A DNA stretch of 64,000 bases from Quillaja saponaria. Lineage: Eukaryota > Streptophyta > Magnoliopsida > Fabales > Quillajaceae. The position numbers and the translations under genes are program-made. Within the stretch, counting starts at the first letter, position 1. Each line of letters starts with the position of its first letter. The notes beneath the pieces are model-generated. The model did not search any database. It worked only from the letters and a program-made list of their open reading frames with translations, and was not told the origin of the DNA. Location: positions 17,492,062 through 17,556,061 of the forward strand of contig CM055611.1 of the NCBI GenBank assembly GCA_029379385.1, in the 5' to 3' direction. Shown one piece after another: positions 24,956 through 36,422 of the stretch.

Positions 24956-27778
24956 TATCAAGGCATAATGGGACTGCCTTTGTGTCATATACCTGTTGCA
25001 TATTTTATATAAATATGTTTTCTGGTACTGTTATAATTTAAAGACTATAAGTTAGTTTGACTAATTTATCATCAATTTGTGAAGTTCTAACATTTGAGGA
25101 GAGGAAGAAAGTTTTGGTGTTGGAAACACCGATTTATATTTTGGTGGATTCACATGAGATCTATGGTTTACCTCTTGTAGGCCTATAAATATAAAGCCCT
25201 GGAGCCATTTCTAGTTGTTTTCAATCCAAGTCTGCCTCTGCCCCTAAGAATGAAACCTCTGCTTCCCCAGACGATACATGTCCTCCTTGCCTAGAGAGAG
25301 AGAAAGAGAGAGAAAGCAAGACAAACTGAAAGCTTTTCCTGAGAAGAATGTGAGCAATCATAATACCCGCATGTCAATATTGACACTTTGTGTAACATAA
25401 TAAAACAATTTATGTTCAATTTAAATTCTAGTTAAGTATGATGATCTGGATGTACGTTTTAGTTACCTTTCATATAATAACCCCTCTCTCTCTCCCTTTT
25501 ACAATAGTCTATTGCTCATTGTGCATCAATAATTTGTTTCATTGGAAATATAATGTCTGGTGAAAATAAATTTAAGATAAAAAGAAAAAAGAATGATAGA
25601 GACTGAAAACATAAAGCTATATTGTGAAATTAAATGCCATTACAGATTGTGTATTTAACAGATGAAAATTATTATGATTAAAAATCTTTATTTTCTTCTA
25701 TTGTCAATTCTAGGAGAAAAAGGTTCGTGCCTCTCCACCAGTGTGGTACATCACTTCAAATGAGCTAGATTCCCTGTCTTCGTAAGTAAACAACTAATTA
25801 CATTTGTGAAGTCTCTGTAGTCAATAGCTGTAGGATCGAATTCCAATTAGACTTAATAATTTACACACTTAACTATTACATGCTAATTTGTTGATTTCAC
25901 TTGTGGTAATGTCAGTGCATGTCATGTGAATTATTATAGAAGATTCTGATAGCCATTGTTATGATACAAATCCGTGGTAGAAAGTTCTGTATCCTTTAAT
26001 GTTTTCTGTTTTAATGAATAAAACAAAATTTGATGTTTCCCAAGAAGCGTGATGCAGGTGTTGGGTCAGAAACGATTTATTAAGTGTTAATTCTTGACAA
26101 GAGGATGAGTCTTGTGTCATAGCTATAGTCTTAACACTACAATAATGCATTCCTGCTGTTCTACCATTCTCTCCCTTCTGTCTTTGGTTTCATTTTTGGG
26201 ACCGTAAGTTGATTTCTTGCTTGTTACAGATACATGAGAGGAAGGCTTACAGTAGAGAAGGTGAATGCAGCCATCAATGACATAGCAGCTTATTCTGAAG
26301 CAAATGCTCAGCTTATTACAGCCCCAAAGAAGAAGGTTTGCAATCAAGTTTCTTTCTTATATTAATTAATGTGTTAAACTTTATCTTTGTCTGACTCTTG
26401 TTATCTTTTTTCATGAAGCTGGCAGAGAGTCTTTTGGAAAGAGCGCTGGTAAGTAAAGCTGACATATTTTTCTCAAACCAAATATTCCATTAGGATGAAT
26501 GCTTCTCTTGTTCCCCCTCCTGGCTCTGTTTTTTCTTCTTAAATGTCCAATGGACTAATAAACCTTATATCTAAAGTAGCAAAAGATCATTATTTCACTC
26601 TGTTTCACTAGAAAGAAAGAACCTCATGAAGATTGTTGGGAGGGGTAAATGCTACCACTTTGTTGCTAACCTTTTAAAAAAAAGAAAGTTAAGTACAATA
26701 AAAAGAATTGACGAAGAAAAAAAATCAGTATCTTCCATAATTATGGTGCTATGTTGTTAAATATGTCATGCTCTAGGAAAATGTCTAAACAAATCCAAAA
26801 GAATTAGTCAAAATTGGGGCTCCCTGGACATTTAACCAAGATTGACCTAATACACAACTGAGGCGAGATTCAGCACTCAGTAATCCCCACCCAGTCACAG
26901 ATTCAAGTCCAATTCTTGGGGCATCGCATAATCGTTTGCTTCCATCCCGCTTCTTTGGTGGTAAATTATACTTTGGCTTCTCACCTATAGGTGCTAGTTG
27001 AACATGTGTCTTGTCCTTGCCTCCTTGGACCTATTTACACACACACACATATATGTATGTATATATCCAGAATATCTAAGACTTCCCCGTGACTACACTC
27101 ATCAATGAGACTTGGCTCAGCTCATAAGCTAAAGCTGAAGATAAGTGTACATGATGCTTAGGTGTAGATCAATGGGAAATATTTTTAAAATGAGGAACCT
27201 GTATTTCTGTTACACCTGTCACATAACTGGGGTATTGCTTGCTCATGTTTTTTTACTAAGGTGCTTGCTGATGTTGTTTACCTATTCATACCTTTACATT
27301 TGTGATTTACCATGCAATGATGCATAATCTTCAACATACAGGAATTACGAGATATTGCAGTCAAGGGAGGCATGAAGGGGAAATTCTTTTTCCTTGAGTC
27401 TGACATAAAAGGTCCAGTCACTGAAGCTTGATAATACTGGGAAAGCAATACTGACTGTGAGTATTTTCTTAGTCATCCTGCCCTTGCTTTTTGGTCATGA
27501 CTCAGAGTCAGTCTAATTCTTGCAGTATTAGGGTAATTCTTTAATCTGCAATATAAAATGAATGTTTAAAACTTGTCTAGGTCATGGTTTTTGAACTACC
27601 AGTTGGATTTCCTTTTATCTTTTCCCTCCTTCTTGAGCAGACACCATAGTCCATGGATAGTGTAAAATTGCCACTAATGTCTGTGATCAACATTTTACTT
27701 CATGTGAAGGAAATGTGATGCTTGAAATGGAAACTTTGAATTCGCTTTATCTTTTTTATCTCTCTCTCTTTTTTTTTT

Positions 27779-27845
27779 TGGGTTTGGGGGGGGGGGGGGG
27801 GGGTGGGGTGTGGGAAGGGGGGTTTTGGGAGAGGGAACCGGGGGA
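27779..27845 (+). repeat. G-rich tract with 18-G run in SKA1 intron 8
   Basis: Preceded by a pyrimidine run (CTCTCTCTC then T10), the tract has 18 consecutive G (27786-27803) followed by several GGG-GGGG runs. It could fold into a G-quadruplex, or the exact length could be an assembly artefact. Confidence 0.8.
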
Positions 27846-28238
27846 ATGGCAGGTCATTTTTACATTTATTCAAATCATATTGTGAAAATGCAGGAATAAG
27901 GGGGTATAATTACTAAAGAAGTAAAGAGTTAACGATAAGTGGCTTACTTAACAGTATCAAGTTGCCAGTATTGTTGGTGTACTTCATCTACAGAGAAAAT
28001 TAAAATACATAAATCTTGTCCACTGAGGCAGCCATGTTGAAGGCTTAATAAGCAGACATGAAGTACATAAACAGAATATAGCATGTGCTTGTCAGTTCAC
28101 ATTTGGTTTTGGCTGCTGCAGCGGAGTAATTTTTTTCTTGCACTTTCTGCTGTTTCCCAGGTCCTTCGTCACCTTGGGCGTATAAGTGAGACTAGGATCG
28201 GCCATCACCGAGTCATTATTCTGTTGAAGCCTCAGTGA

Positions 28239-29018
28239 AATAGCCTTACTTCCCTGGAGAAAGAATTCAAATCCTGTATGCTTTATAATCTATCACTTCT
28301 CAATGATGATTATGCTGTGAGGTAGAATGAGTCAACTTTTTCTAATTTAACTGGAGTGAAAGAATTAGGAGGACAAATTGGCTTCTGAACCTAACTCATA
28401 CTATAGAATGTAATGGATGGCTTTCACCAGTTCACCCCATCCTGAAAAACAAATGGTGATAAAAAGATCAAAAGAAAACTACAAAAAATCATGAATTATA
28501 TACTGCAGACAGATAAATGTTCAAATCTTTTTCATACTTGTCCTTTTGTTTGTGCTTATTATAATGTTATTTTCAAGTTATTTGATAATACTGAGATTTG
28601 CTGATCAAAACAATAATTTGTATTTAAATCACATTCTTCTTTTTTCTTTTTTCATTTGATTCATTGTGTAGAGGTAGCTCGGACTCTTCTCGTATGTCTT
28701 ATGCTCGCAACTTGTAAGTTAAACTTGAGACTTTCTAGAAAGGTTGCATCCTGTGTTTCAGTATGCATTTAGCTTTATAGTTAAATTTCTAATTGAGCTA
28801 GAGAATAATTTGGGTGAATTAGTAGTTTCCAAGCATTACATATTTAGTTGTGATTGAGCATAAAGCTAGCCTAAGCATCAAACTGGTCACGTTTGAGGAT
28901 ATCTCACATCAGAAACCATTAAGAAAAGAGAATTTCTATTTATTTACTCAAATAGCATCCATGGCGATAAATTACACCAAACAGCAATCTAGACATTGAA
29001 AGTTAAAAGACTATGATT
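28239..29018. other. SKA1 3' flank and intergenic spacer
   Basis: About 780 bases between convergent SKA1 and HyPRP. The SKA1 3' UTR probably fills the first few hundred bases. Nothing else is recognised. Confidence 0.5.
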
Positions 29019-29417
29019 CTAAGCACAAACAAAGCCTTCTGGAACTTTGTTCCCGCAAGCATTAACGAGCAAGCTGAGAGCAACGGGTACTTTGAGCTTG
29101 ACAATACCTAACACATTTGCCTTAATTACAGTACAGAAACACAATGCAGCTTCAAGATCGGCAAGGCCTTTCACCAGGGTACAACATTCCTTGCTGGGTT
29201 TAGTACCAATAACCTCAGTAACCAAGCCTAACCAGCTGCCGCAAACACCAAATTTAAGCGTATCTTTAGGGCACTTAGCCGGCTTCTTTGGTACAGAGGG
29301 AGATGGTGTGGTAGTACTTTTTGGAGGACATGGTATGTTATGTGATGAAACACAAGTAGATAGAAGTAAATTAAGCAGGAAGATAAATGCAGCTAGCTGT
29401 GTTGCCTTTGAAACCAT
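29019..29417 (-). CDS. Hybrid proline-rich protein (8-cysteine motif), diverged member
   Basis: Single exon, 132 aa from the chosen start MVSKATQ; an in-frame ATG five codons upstream (29432) is also possible. The signal peptide is about residues 1-25, followed by a short proline-rich stretch (about residues 30-48). The 8CM domain has cysteines at 49, 59, 78, 79, 93, 95, 121 and 131, the C-C-CC-CxC-C-C order of the plant HyPRP/EARLI1 branch of lipid-transfer-like proteins. These are secreted to the cell wall, where family members act in cold, drought or pathogen responses and wall extensibility. It faces the opposite way to the cluster at 46-62 kb and has a much shorter proline-rich part without [10 protein letters not shown] repeats. 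It is therefore an older paralogue outside the recent tandem amplification. Confidence 0.9.
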   Translation of the reverse strand: MVSKATQLAAFIFLLNLLLSTCVSSHNIPCPPKSTTTPSPSVPKKPAKCPKDTLKFGVCGSWLGLVTEVIGTKPSKECCTLVKGLADLEAALCFCTVIKANVLGIVKLKVPVALSLLVNACGNKVPEGFVCA

Positions 29418-29432
29418 TGCAGCAGTAATCAA

Positions 29433-30118
29433 GCACTAAACTAGAGTTTGTACTCGAGGTACTGACAGTAAATTTCTATTCAACATGTATAGCATTATGC
29501 AGAAAACAACAAAGCAACAGCCATGAGAGGAATTGTGGTTGAAACTAAGCCATGTATGGGTATTTCTCCAGCTCAATCTTATCAAATGTGGCTTTGGCAT
29601 TTTAACCAGAAAAAGTTTTTGTCTGTGTTCTCGTATCAAAATTGTGGTTTATAAGAGTTGCCCAATATTCTGCAAAATCTCACTCACACATAGACATAAT
29701 CCTATTCAGCAGTTGTCTCCATTTGAAAATAAAATCCAAACAAGTCCCATTTCCGTGGCCAGAGCTGATTTTGCTTTTATGGTAATTTTGTATTTTTATG
29801 TAAGTTCTTAATGCTTAGAATTGGGACCTATGTAAGGAAATTGGTAAACAACGACAGCTAGTGCATAATTTAAACCATCCTCATATTTGAAAGTTTTATT
29901 GTGGAGTGACATTTCAAATTATAATTTTTAGAGGAAAGTAGAGTGACAGCTCTGGGACTTGGGGAAGGGGTTAGAAAATGTTCTTCTCGACTAATATATC
30001 TAGACCTTTACAAGGATATCGAATTCAAAAAAATCATAAAACGAACACATGACTGCCAACAAGTCAATCTTCTTAGACTACCAAAATCTTAGTCAAGCAA
30101 GGAAATTCTTGGCCATCA

Positions 30119-30149
<31 letters not shown>

Positions 30150-30257
30150 CTAGTCAACTTAGTCGGCTGAAGGCTTGGTGAATACGGCACTCAAACAATC
30201 TGACACCTATAAAACCTTGAATAATCTCATTCCTTCTCTGATACAAGAAATCCAAGT
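29433..30257. other. Spacer between HyPRP and microprotein gene
   Basis: Holds the HyPRP 5' region (read leftward), an (AT)n run at about 30120-30149 and probable promoter sequence for the gene at 30258. A 92-codon frame at 29533-29811 has no family resemblance. Confidence 0.45.
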
Positions 30258-30482
30258 ATGAGTACTGTGCTAAAGACAGGTTTTACATTTGCATTAGGGT
30301 CCATGTTTGGAATCGTAATAAGTCGAGCTGCTTCAAGAAATTGGCATCGTGAAGGAGGACATGATGGCCATCAGTGGCGTTGTCCTAAACAGCGTCAAGA
30401 TAATAAGCAGAAGAAAACGGATGCAAGTCCAGAAACATTAATGGAAGAGGTCAAAAAGGATACAGTGGTAAATCATAATTAG
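30258..30482 (+). CDS. STMP1-like short membrane microprotein (a)
   Basis: Single-exon 74-aa frame. Residues 5-23 (LKTGFTFALGSMFGIVISR) form one membrane helix with a Gly-rich face, followed by a charged, His/Lys/Gln-rich tail. The F-x-LG[TS]-x-[YF]GI pattern is shared with the two frames at 31803 and 36423. It resembles short transmembrane mitochondrial protein 1 of animals (a small inner-membrane microprotein with an N-terminal Gly-rich helix). Its tail differs from the other two copies, so it is the most diverged. The region just after its stop codon is the left boundary of the large tandem duplication. A mitochondrial role is inferred from the family only. Confidence 0.55.
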   Translation: MSTVLKTGFTFALGSMFGIVISRAASRNWHREGGHDGHQWRCPKQRQDNKQKKTDASPETLMEEVKKDTVVNHN

Positions 30483-31802
30483 TCCACTACTCCATGGCTC
30501 TGCCCTTCATGTCTAACTATATTTAATCATGTGTACTACTACTACTATACATCTTCTGGGGTTTGTTCTAGTTTTTTATTTCTAGGTTTTTCATGTCAAC
30601 TTTGTTTCAAAGTAAATCAACATGAATAAAAAGAGGCATAGTTATTTTCAATTTTGTGCTAGTAATAAACTTTTTTCTTCTTTGAATTAATTATACTTAA
30701 TGAGGGTTACTTTAATCCAACTTAATGGAGTTCACAAGTAAATATACATCAAATTGTCATTTCATTATTTTCTTAAAAGTCCATTAGTTTAAGGATGATA
30801 ATAGATTAGGTAGGGTTAAGATCTGGTTCATTCAAACTTGATCTGATCCAAATTTATAAAAATCCAATCCAATCTAAAATATATTCTTTACTTTTAGCTG
30901 ATTCATCTGAAGAATTTAATCCATTAAGGATCTGATTTGATTTTAATATAATATATAATTGTCTAAGCACAAAAAAATTGATTCGTGCAGGTCAAATATA
31001 ATAGTCACTATAATTCTTCGACATAGGAGGTGCTGAAAGCTCAAACAAAGGCTTCATTTAGTCCCCAAATAATATTTGAGATTACTTGCTAGGACATAGA
31101 ACTTATGAGTAAAACAACTTAGGCTGTCTTAAAGGTTTTGAACAAAGAGATGAAAGGTTATCATGAAAATAATAATAATATATGTTGGATTCATGTGTGA
31201 GATGAAAGTCCCAAATCGAACTTAATAATATTTACATTTTTTCTTCTTTAACTACCCCTTAATCTGAAATTACCTTTTTATTTTTCATATTGTCTACTAA
31301 TTGCGTGACAAAGGAGTCAAGGTCACTAATAATAATATAAACCCAATATCCTAAACCTCAAGAATTCAATTTCAAATAAAATATATCAACTATGGATAGA
31401 TAAGAATTTGAATATATATAATTTTAATTAAAAACCCTGAAACTATTTCTTAAAGAGTGGGTTAATCCTTGGAGAAGGGGTCGCACAATAAAAAGTAAAA
31501 TAAAATCTTTGGCATAGGACACTCGCAATTTAGAGTTTATCGAGAAAATAATATATTTTATGCGATTTAATTATAATTATATTAAATATATAATTAAAAT
31601 AAGTAAGAAATATTTTAATATTATTTAAGATTTGAGTAAATAAGATTTTGATTATAATTAGAATTTCATTTATAAATTCAATTCTAATTATATTAGACTT
31701 TAAGGTTTGACTATATAAAGGCTACTTTGTTATTTACTTTCAATGAATTGAAGAGTAGTTGCAGAGAATTGGTTCCCTTAATTGTTTGAGTGACAAATCA
31801 AA
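30483..31802. other. Spacer between microprotein genes a and b
   Basis: AT-rich. Aligns with 35240-36420 in duplication copy B. Nothing coding is recognised. A TATA-like CTATATAAAGG lies about 90 bp before the ATG at 31803. Confidence 0.5.
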
Positions 31803-32003
31803 ATGGGGAATATAAAGACCAGTTTGGCATTCATGCTGGGCACTGCATATGGGATTTTCTTAGATGCAAACATCCCAGACATCATTGACATGATCGAGGA
31901 AAGTGGAGAAAGTGAAGACGAAGAAAACGTCCCAGGCATCATTGACAAGATCAAGCGAAGAAAAGGAAGTAAAGACAGAAGAAAACGACCTAGACATCAT
32001 TGA
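31803..32003 (+). CDS. STMP1-like short membrane microprotein (b), frameshifted tail
   Basis: Single-exon, 66 aa: MGNIKTSLAFMLGTAYGIFL is an N-terminal membrane helix matching the 36423 gene (SAFMLGTIYGVFL). An acidic tail with PDIIDMIEESGES follows, then a basic end KRRKGSKDRRKRPRHH. After codon ~50 another frame gives SEEKEVKTEENDLDIIDM then RQIYPKPK, which matches the sister gene (SEENEPDII, QIYHKP) and runs to a stop at about 32064. A small indel near 31950 therefore probably shifted the frame; the intended protein would be about 87 aa. The N-terminal helix is unaffected, so a membrane peptide could still be made. Confidence 0.5.
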   Translation: MGNIKTSLAFMLGTAYGIFLDANIPDIIDMIEESGESEDEENVPGIIDKIKRRKGSKDRRKRPRHH

Positions 32004-34106
32004 CATGATCAGGCAAATTTATCCCAAGCCTAAGACCAAGAGTGATGTAGAAGGAAGTAACTAACATTCCTGATTTCTAATTTAATATAGGGTTTCTTTT
32101 TATTATAACTTTAAGTATTTATTTTTTATGTCGAGTTTTAATAAACTAGACCTATAGGTTAGAAATCTCCAATTAATGCACTAAATATATGCTTATATTT
32201 TTAGTTATTATTGATTTTGAAATAAGTGAATAATGATGGTATTTTGATTTGTCAAATATTGTTTTATGTATTTAAATAATTTATTGATGACATTGAACTA
32301 TCATCAATTAGGTTGACCAATTTCATATCAAGTCTCATGTTAAAAGTTGAAATTGATAACCAACCAAACCAACAAGTAGAAAAGCGTTCGTGATTCATGA
32401 ACTTGGAGATAAAGAAAAAAGCAAAAAGCAAAGAAATCTCATGTCAATTTTATGTCATGGCCAAGCAGAAATAACCAAGCATGTGATGAAGAAGATGAAA
32501 GTGTTTTATCTAAGAATTCTAAACTGACCCATCTACTTCATCATCCACTCAATTATTAGATAATCTACTTCATCATCACTCAATTATTAGATATCAATTT
32601 CTAAACTAGAAGTAATTTAATTTTGATTTATTAAAAATTAAAAATTGTGCAAGGTTTTATTTTTAAGAATGTGTAATTCAATGTAGAACCAACTTGGTTA
32701 ATGTTCAAAACAATTTTATAAATCAAACTTTGACGAGTTTAACATTGAGAAAACAAATTTTATTTTATTTTAGTGAGTTAGTTAAAAAATAAAAATTTAA
32801 TTTGTTGATTTCAAACAATTTTACAAAACAAACAAAAGGAGAAAAAGAGCAAACATGGTTTTATTCCTGGTTCGACTAAAGCTAGTGACATGTCGCACTG
32901 GTCTCTCTCTCTTCCCCTCTCCCTTTGAATCTGTCCGTTCAACTTGACGCGACCGAGTGATTCACAGTGAGACGTAGAAACCAGCAAGGCGTATATAAAA
33001 GCTTTGTCCTCCTCCTATTTCAATTGTTTTGTTTGCTCTTCATCAGATTAGGTTTTACTCTTTGTTGAATGAAGATGCTGTTAAAGTCTTCATCTTTTTC
33101 TTCATTTCTGTAGGTTTCTGTTCCCAGTCATTGTTCTTGTAATCTTGTTACTGGGAATGTGAACTTTTTGCATTTCTGTCTTTTGCTTTTGCTAATCAAA
33201 TTCTGGGTTTATACTAATTCATTTTACATATGAACTTTTAGCATTTGAAATTGAAAAATACATGGTCAATTTAAGCTTTCAATTGATAGTTCTTTAGAAT
33301 AGATTGGGTTCTCCAACATAGTCATTTGGAATCTATTTGATTGTGGATTCTGCAGGTGTTAGTGTTACCCACAAAATACCTATTTTTGAGAATAGAAACA
33401 CAGGCTACCAACTTTAACCAAAATTATAACACTTACGAAATATTCCGGACAATGGTTAGGTGGTAAAGAACTGATAATTAAAATAATGGATAGGAATAGA
33501 GCCAAATAAAGTGAATGAAAAGGAAAAGGAGAAGAAGAGGAAAGGGCCAGAGAAAGTACATTTTAAGAGAAATTCTGTAGAGAGTATGGAGAAGATGAAT
33601 ATACATGGTAGTTATGGAATTGTGAGGCTGAACAATTTTGAGAAGGCAGTCAAATCCAATTTCTTGGCTTCTAAAGTTTCAATACTTGATCCATTTTTGA
33701 ATAGTCTCCTTTGTGCTACATATTTGACTAGTAAAATTTATGGGATAGAAGCCATAGCCTTCTGTCCTCTCTTCTTTCTCTCCTGGAGATGTTATTCCCA
33801 ATTTTATTTATTTTTGGAATGCATAAGTACTGGAAGAGATTATTGTGAATTTGCGACTTCACCTATTTTGCCTCCGTTCTTTTTAGCCTTATGTTTTCTT
33901 GGTTGCCATGAAACAGAGAGGGAATAGGAACAGGATCCACAAATTTTAGATATCAGAGTTGCCTTCTTTATCTCACTGATCACCTTCACCTAATGTTTAT
34001 CATCTCTTTTCCTGGAGTCCTTTCTTATCTACCTTTCTGTAATTTCACATATTTCGTTTAGCTCAACCTTTTGTTCATTAATCCTAGATGTTTCTGAATC
34101 CACAGG
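32004..34106. other. PSF2 copy A upstream region
   Basis: Includes the copy-A PSF2 promoter and probable leader with a 5' UTR intron ending at the CCACAG before 34107. A 138-codon frame at 33511-33927 lies in this presumed leader intron. Its counterpart in copy B (39600-40020) is broken by stops, and it is treated as non-coding. Confidence 0.5.
32992..33000 (+). promoter_or_regulatory. TATA box of PSF2 copy A
   Basis: TATATAAAA follows a block conserved between both PSF2 copies (GACGTAGAAACCAGCAAGGC). The equivalent site in copy B reads TTTATAGAA. Confidence 0.6.
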
Positions 34107-34369
34107 ATGGCTGGCCAATCTGTATCGGCCCTCTCACTTTTTTCTGCTGAAGAGGTATTGCTTCCCCCACCCCAAAAATGTTTGTATGGGTGTGTGTCGA
34201 GAGAGACAGATAGAGTCACTGTATCCAAGAATTCACCATATCTTGGGTTGCTCGAGTTTGTAGTTACACATGATTGTTCTGTTTCAATTCGCAGCTTGAG
34301 TTTATAGCCGAGGATGAAACGTTCGAGATCATTCCTAATCTTAGGATGGAACTTCTCAATCTGATATGT
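34107..34369 (+). pseudogene. PSF2: GINS subunit PSF2, copy A: exons 1-2 only
   Basis: Exon 1 (34107-34154, MAGQSVSALSLFSAEE) and exon 2 (34295-34369, LEFIAEDETFEIIP then NLRMELLNLIC) are intact and in phase with normal splice sites. PSF2 is a subunit of the GINS complex, part of the CMG replicative helicase with MCM2-7 and CDC45. These 41 codons are the start of the N-terminal B domain. Exon 3 is missing: compared with copy B, about 370 bp is deleted just after the exon-2 donor (near 34400). Intron 3 breaks off at 35235, so exons 4-8 are also missing. Alone it cannot encode PSF2, but it has the better TATA box and a clean start. Spliced to downstream copy-B exons it would give a full frame (see findings). 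Confidence 0.85.
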
Positions 34370-35235
34370 GTATGTATTCCTCCATCTTTGCTCTCTCATA
34401 CCAATCCGTTTTGGTTATTAGTGTTTTTAGAAGCTTGTGCAATAAACCTAATGTCAGTTGTTTATCAGCTGAAGGATGTGTTCGTTTTGAATGAAGATGG
34501 ATTCATATTTGTATTAATGAATACCAGCCCCATCTGAGAGTGAGACAGAGAGAGTTGGGAGTTAAGGGATTTAGTTGGATGATTTACTTGTTACAATTTT
34601 GTGTCTTTGATTTTTCTACCAGAAAGTGAACACCTGATTTCAACAGCCTCATGTTATTACATTTGAGCCATATTCTCTTGAATCATGACATTGGTGATAC
34701 CCTCCTTCCGAAGTGATCAAAACAATCCATTTCTTTGCCTATAAACCAGAATCTGTATAAATAAATTTCAGAGAAGTGGCTGCATGTCGATGTGTTCATG
34801 TGGAAAGGAAGAACGTTATTAAACATCTGAATTAGTTTATATCTATTACTGTAAATATGAAAGTGGGACTTTAACTTTTTTATAGTTCCTTTTTTTAATT
34901 GAGACCTCATGTCCTGTTCAATTTTTCATTTCCCCATTTGACTTCACCCAGGGAACTATATATTTGACCAAGTTTTTTTGCTGGTAAGTCATAGATTTTC
35001 TGTTGCCTACTGTTACTCATATTTACATGTTTCTGTGCAATCAAGTAGTCATCTTAGTATATTATATATCCCTTGCTGAATATTAAAACTTATTAGAACA
35101 CTATGAATCATAAAAGGTTTTGCAATTAGGTATATCCCCAAAGGAATCATTAAGAAGAATATATTTCAGGTTGTGGAAGTCTTTCTTCTGCTTTTTCTGT
35201 GTCTCTTCTCTAATTACTCTTCATCTGCAATATTT
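34370..35235. other. Remainder of copy A intron 3
   Basis: Corresponds to 40496-42330 in copy B minus exon 3 and the LINE pieces. Open frames here (34274-34537, 35120-35428) have disrupted counterparts in copy B and are not considered genes. Confidence 0.55.
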
Positions 35236-36422
35236 AGTCCACTACTCCATGCTCTGCCCTCCATGTCTATTTATATTAAATCATGTCCATTTACATGTAC
35301 TAGTACCTACTACTACATCTTCAGGGGTTTGTTCTGTGTATTGTTTCTGGTTTTTCGTGTCAACTTGTCTCAGAGGATGGCAAAGTTATTTTCAATTTTG
35401 TGCTAGTAATATTTATTTTTTTAATTAATTATACTTAATGAGGGTTACTTTAATCCAACTGAATGGAGTTCACAAGTAAATATACATCAAATTGTCATTA
35501 TTTTCTTAAAAGGCATTAGTTTAAGGATGATAATGGATTAGGTAGGTTTAAGATTTGGTTCATTCAAACTTGACCCAATCCAAATTTATAAAAATTCAAT
35601 CTAATCTAAAGTATATTTCTTAAATTTGATTTGATCCATCAAAACAATTTAATCGATTAATAATCTGATTTGATTTTAACGTGATGTATACTTGTTTGTT
35701 TAAGGATAAAAAAATCGATACATACAAATCAAAAATAGTATTCAAACAAACCTAATTGAATCAAATTGCCAATCATCCCTACATTGATTGGTTAAGGTCA
35801 CTATAATTCTTTGACATAAGAGGTGCTGAAAGTTCAAACAAAGGCTTCATTTAGTCCCCAAATAAAATTTGAGATTACTTGTGAGGATTTAGATCTTATG
35901 AGTACACATTTTAGGCTATCTTAAAGGTTTTGAACATAGGGACAAAAGGCTATCATGAAAATAATAATAATTTAAGTGTCAAGATTGAGATGAAAGTTCC
36001 ACATCGATTAAGAGATAGAGAATGAGATATTAAATTAGTTCAAGATTCAAAGATTGAATTTGTTTTGGGTGCAAATAGTGTCCAGCTTTCATATCGCCTA
36101 CTAATTGCGTGACAAAGGAGTCAAGCTTACTAAGAACAATAGAGACCCAATATCCTAAAACTCAATGATTCAATTTCAAATAAAGTATATCAACTTTCTA
36201 TATAATCATAATCAGAATAAATTAGAAGAATATTAATATTATTTGGGATTTGAATAAATAAGATTTTGATTATAATTAGGATTTCATTTATAAATTTAAT
36301 TCTATTTATATTAGACTTTTTAATTTTAAGATTTATCTATATAAGGGCACTTTTGTTATTATTTTTCAGTAGTTGCAGAATAAAATTTGTCCCTTAATTG
36401 ATTGTGTGAGTGATAAATTAAA

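Larger units (their letters stand above)
21533..28238 (+). pseudogene. SKA1: SKA1 kinetochore protein gene with exon-8 frameshift
   Basis: Nine exons: 21533-21629, 21714-21838, 22668-22780, 22877-22955, 25714-25781, 26230-26335, 26419-26448, 27342-27456, 28161-28238, all GT-AG with consistent phases. The intended protein is about 269 aa, close to plant SKA1 homologues. SKA1, with SKA2 and SKA3, couples kinetochores to spindle microtubules. The N-terminal coiled-coil part (residues 1-90) contains VTELQELVIGRNMYPASS. The C-terminal winged-helix microtubule-binding domain runs from WYITSNELDSLSSYMRGRLT to LRHLGRISETRIGHHRVIIL. Exon 8 is 115 nt although both borders are phase 0. It reads GPVTEA-stop (TGA at 27429-27431) where frame +1 reads LKLDNTGKAILT and joins exon 9. 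As read, the protein is 235 aa and loses the domain's end. A sequencing error cannot be excluded. Confidence 0.85.
30480..35235 (+). repeat. Tandem segmental duplication, copy A
   Basis: Aligns by eye in order to 35236-42330: TAGTCCACTACTCCAT at 30480 and 35235, ...AATGAGGGTTACTTTAATCC, the microprotein gene, the PSF2 upstream region (CTGTCCGTTCAACTTGACGC) and PSF2 exons 1-2. Copy A lacks the PPR-bearing insertion, both LINE pieces and PSF2 exon 3, all present in copy B. The junction at about 35230 joins PSF2 intron 3 directly to the sequence found after the stop at 30482. Confidence 0.85.

Noticed and set aside
27400..27431. Rescue of SKA1 by an alternative donor at AAAAG|GTCCAG
   Set aside because: Ending exon 8 there leaves phase 1, which would put exon 9 out of frame, so it does not restore the protein.
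33511..33927. 138-codon plus-strand frame upstream of PSF2 copy A
   Set aside because: Lies in the presumed leader intron. The duplicate at 39600-40020 has several stops and indels, and no known domain is present.
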